DNA of 64,000 nt from Conchocele bisecta (lineage: Eukaryota > Mollusca > Bivalvia > Lucinida > Thyasiridae). Under the pieces are notes generated by a model. It saw only the letters and a list, made by a program, of their open reading frames with translations, had not been told where the DNA came from and did no database searches. Location: positions 113,353,370 to 113,417,369 of the forward strand of contig CM055266.1 of NCBI GenBank assembly GCA_029237695.1. The letters are read 5' to 3'. The translations under genes were made by a program, and so were the position numbers. Position 1 is the stretch's first letter. Each line of letters opens with the position of its first letter. Of this stretch, positions 62,240 through 64,000 are shown one piece after another.

Positions 62240-62560
62240 TTATTTACTGCAAACTAAACTAAACCTCATTGAATTATATTTGTACAACCAGGGTAGACCC
62301 CGTTCAGAATGTGCGGATGCGCAGCTGGATATGGGTATACACTGGTTTCAATCGCTGTTTTGCATTAGGCTACATGTATATTTCCCGAAATATTAAGTTA
62401 AAAAAAGTTCGCCAGTCTGAGAATATATATAACGAGTACAGCGGTCATCTGTAATTATTTACGCGATTTAACGATTATTACTGCAAACTAAACTTCCTTG
62501 AACTTTATTTGTACAACCAGGGTAGAACTAAACTAAACAGAATTTGTAATTTCACGTATT
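62240..62560. repeat. Short direct repeats
   Basis: TTACTGCAAACTAAACT..., each followed by TTTGTACAACCAGGGTAGA, occur at about 62242 and 62479. Confidence 0.55.
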
Positions 62561-62637
62561 GGTCAGCTGAAATTGACTATGGTCACTATGGATTTTGTCC
62601 AGGTACGATTGCCGCGAAAGTTGGATATGAAATTAGT

Positions 62638-62710
62638 TTTGCGAACAGAGTAGACCCAGATCAGACTGCACACCTGTGCAGTCTGATCTGCGTCTACACT
62701 GTTTGCAATA
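62638..62710. mobile_element. Family D hairpin core
   Basis: GCGAACAGAGTAGACCCAGA pairs with its complement around CTGCACACCTGTGCAG. Confidence 0.65.
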
Positions 62711-63007
62711 ACATTAATACGTGTGAAAATATGAATCTGGCAAATAATGCAGTCCCTGATCAGATTGAGTAGATATGTAGTAACATTATCTGGGTCAATA
62801 ATAGTCGAAATCACTATAATTGCTCCTTTTGACATCATATCATTATACATTCGCTCTTTTTGCAAACAATAAGGCCCCAAACTATATAATTTGAACCGGA
62901 TTTCTATAAATAAATTAAACAGGCGATAACTAGCTACGATTACACATTGAGTTTCTACGGACAGTTCAGTCCTTCAATGCCGACTTTGTACATGTACGCG
63001 TCAGCTG

Positions 63008-63252
63008 GGGACCGTTTCACTAAACTTCGTAAGACTAAAATGTTCGTAAGTGCAAATTTAGGATCGTCTGGAAATTTCAATTGATGGATTTACATTTATT
63101 GAGCATAGGCTGCATATGCAGCCTATATATGCTCAATAAATGTAAATCCATTAACTGTTTACAAGAAAACGTTGTTAATGTAAAATTTACAGACTATCAT
63201 AATTTTACACTTACGAACATTTTAGTCGTAGGAAGTTTAGTCAAACGGGCCC
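63008..63252. mobile_element. Family B fold-back with CTG duplication
   Basis: GGGACCGTTTCACTAAACTT to GTTTAGTCAAACGGGCCC, with CTG on both sides; centre GGCTGCATATGCAGCC. Confidence 0.85.
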
Positions 63253-63374
63253 CTGGTCTGAAACTACACTGATCGCAATCAGGCAATATATTTGCGGTGG
63301 CCTGGCTAATAAAGAAGCCATTAAGTCATAAGTGACCCATGTAGATCCTGATCATCATTATATGCTTACAGTAA

Positions 63375-63870
63375 ATACGTGTCTGTGACTGGAAATATAG
63401 GGCTTGTGAGTTTTTGCGTCCAGTAGTCTATTTCATCAACATTGCAAAGTATACTTTAGTAGCAAAGTATATTTTGAGCGAGAAATTTTCAATTTTATGA
63501 TAAATTTATTAATTTTTATTATACTGAATTTATTACATTATCACAGCCAATTTGGCTGTGATAATGTAATAAATTCAGTATAATAATTCTGCATACTTTT
63601 AATCATGAAATATATGCATTTGTTAGTTATATATGAAATAATGCATTTCAGGAAAAATAAATGATTACTCCCTCAAAGTATACTTTGCTAGTAACGTATA
63701 CTTTGCAATGTTGATGAAATAGGCTACAGATCAGATCAGCACTGCTCGCATTTCCATTAATGAAAAACAGCCGTCATGCTTCTAACAAGCAATATAAATA
63801 CACAGTGTGCTATTCCACCAAGAGCTACACTGATATCAAATCCCATAATCCCCATTTATCCAGTCACAGC
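63375..63870. mobile_element. Family D element split by family C
   Basis: D begins GTGTCTGTGACTGGAAATAT and stops at TGCGTCCAGT. C occupies 63424-63727. D resumes AGATCAGATCAGCACTGCTC and ends CCAGTCACAGCAACC. Confidence 0.7.
63424..63727. mobile_element. Family C fold-back (nested in D)
   Basis: GTAGTCTATTTCATCAACAT to GATGAAATAGGCTAC with the CACAGCCAATTTGGCTGTG centre. It is the second C copy landing in a D element. Confidence 0.8.
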
Positions 63871-63879
63871 AACCTTTAC

Positions 63880-63935
63880 AGGGGGGTGGGGGGGGGGGGG
63901 GTGATTGGGAACGTTTAGCGAAACAGCCCCCCGGA
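63880..63935. repeat. G-rich run and family B end
   Basis: About 20 G bases, then GAACGTTTAGCGAAACAGCCCC, a decayed B right end, the same arrangement as at 4685-4740. Confidence 0.5.
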
Positions 63936-64000
63936 ATATAGCTGCCAGCTGTCGTGATATTTGTAACTTGTTGAGCTTCGTGTTTCAAATTGGTACTCGC

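Noticed and set aside
1..64000. tRNA, rRNA or other structured RNA genes
   Set aside because: I looked for tRNA B-box words and cloverleaf spacing; the hits (for example GGTTCGACC in family J) are parts of fold-back elements.

Overview
The window is eukaryotic nuclear DNA. It has GT-AG introns, AT-rich non-coding sequence, dead LINE copies, and dozens of small fold-back transposons. Family content points to an invertebrate, most likely a lophotrochozoan and probably a bivalve mollusc; that assignment is inference. The only genes I can support with confidence are six complete two-exon caveolin genes, called cavA to cavF here (working names): cavA 6315-7557 (-), cavB 18116-24873 (+), cavC 30174-31266 (-), cavD 34646-37373 (+), cavE 41999-46565 (-), cavF 51869-53020 (+). 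Strands alternate perfectly, giving three divergent pairs (A/B, C/D, E/F) joined tail to tail. Every gene has a short first exon ending in the caveolin NRDP..(L/I/V)N motif, then a phase-0 intron, then a second exon with the whole conserved core: an F(E/D)(E/D)..(A/G)EP signature, a scaffolding-like segment, a membrane hairpin with an invariant proline, and the C-terminal region. This intron position matches vertebrate caveolins. cavC, cavE and cavF are the closest relatives, cavD and cavA are more distant, and cavB is the outlier with a long N-terminal extension. Five of the six are unusually rich in cysteine.

Layout. 1-4430: a fold-back built of 21-bp repeats, then a broken minus-strand LINE. 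4430-18100: cavA within a dense field of fold-back elements. 18116-24873: cavB, whose 5.9-kb intron is almost entirely transposons and a 13-bp-unit tandem array. 24900-30170: repeats between the convergent cavB and cavC. 30174-37373: cavC and cavD. 37400-41990: repeats. 41999-46565: cavE, whose intron carries a 2.4-kb satellite of about 32-bp units. 46566-53020: a cluster of TTAA-bounded fold-backs, then cavF. 53200-64000: a second LINE relic carrying a precise palindrome insertion, a 1.5-kb element with long inverted arms, a disordered 23-bp array, a low-repeat stretch with two weak exon candidates, and more fold-backs.

Repeat families were defined by comparing copies within the window and are lettered here. 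B: GGGGCCGTTTCACTAAAC ends, 3-bp CAG/CTG target duplications. C: about 305 bp, GTAGCC ends. D: TGTGGCTGTGACTGG ends. E and L: TTAACCCTT ends with TTAA targets, piggyBac-like. F and M: CAGT ends; TA targets seen for M and probable for F; Tc1/mariner-like. G, H, I, J, N, P, V, W, X: other fold-backs. None of these short copies encodes a transposase. Many insertions are nested, and four give paralogous empty sites that show the target duplication directly.

The caveolins would act as membrane-coat proteins of caveola-type domains. The divergent pairs could share regulatory DNA, but the sequence alone does not show this. Nothing here is a prokaryotic-style operon, and I see no tRNA or rRNA gene and no CRISPR array.
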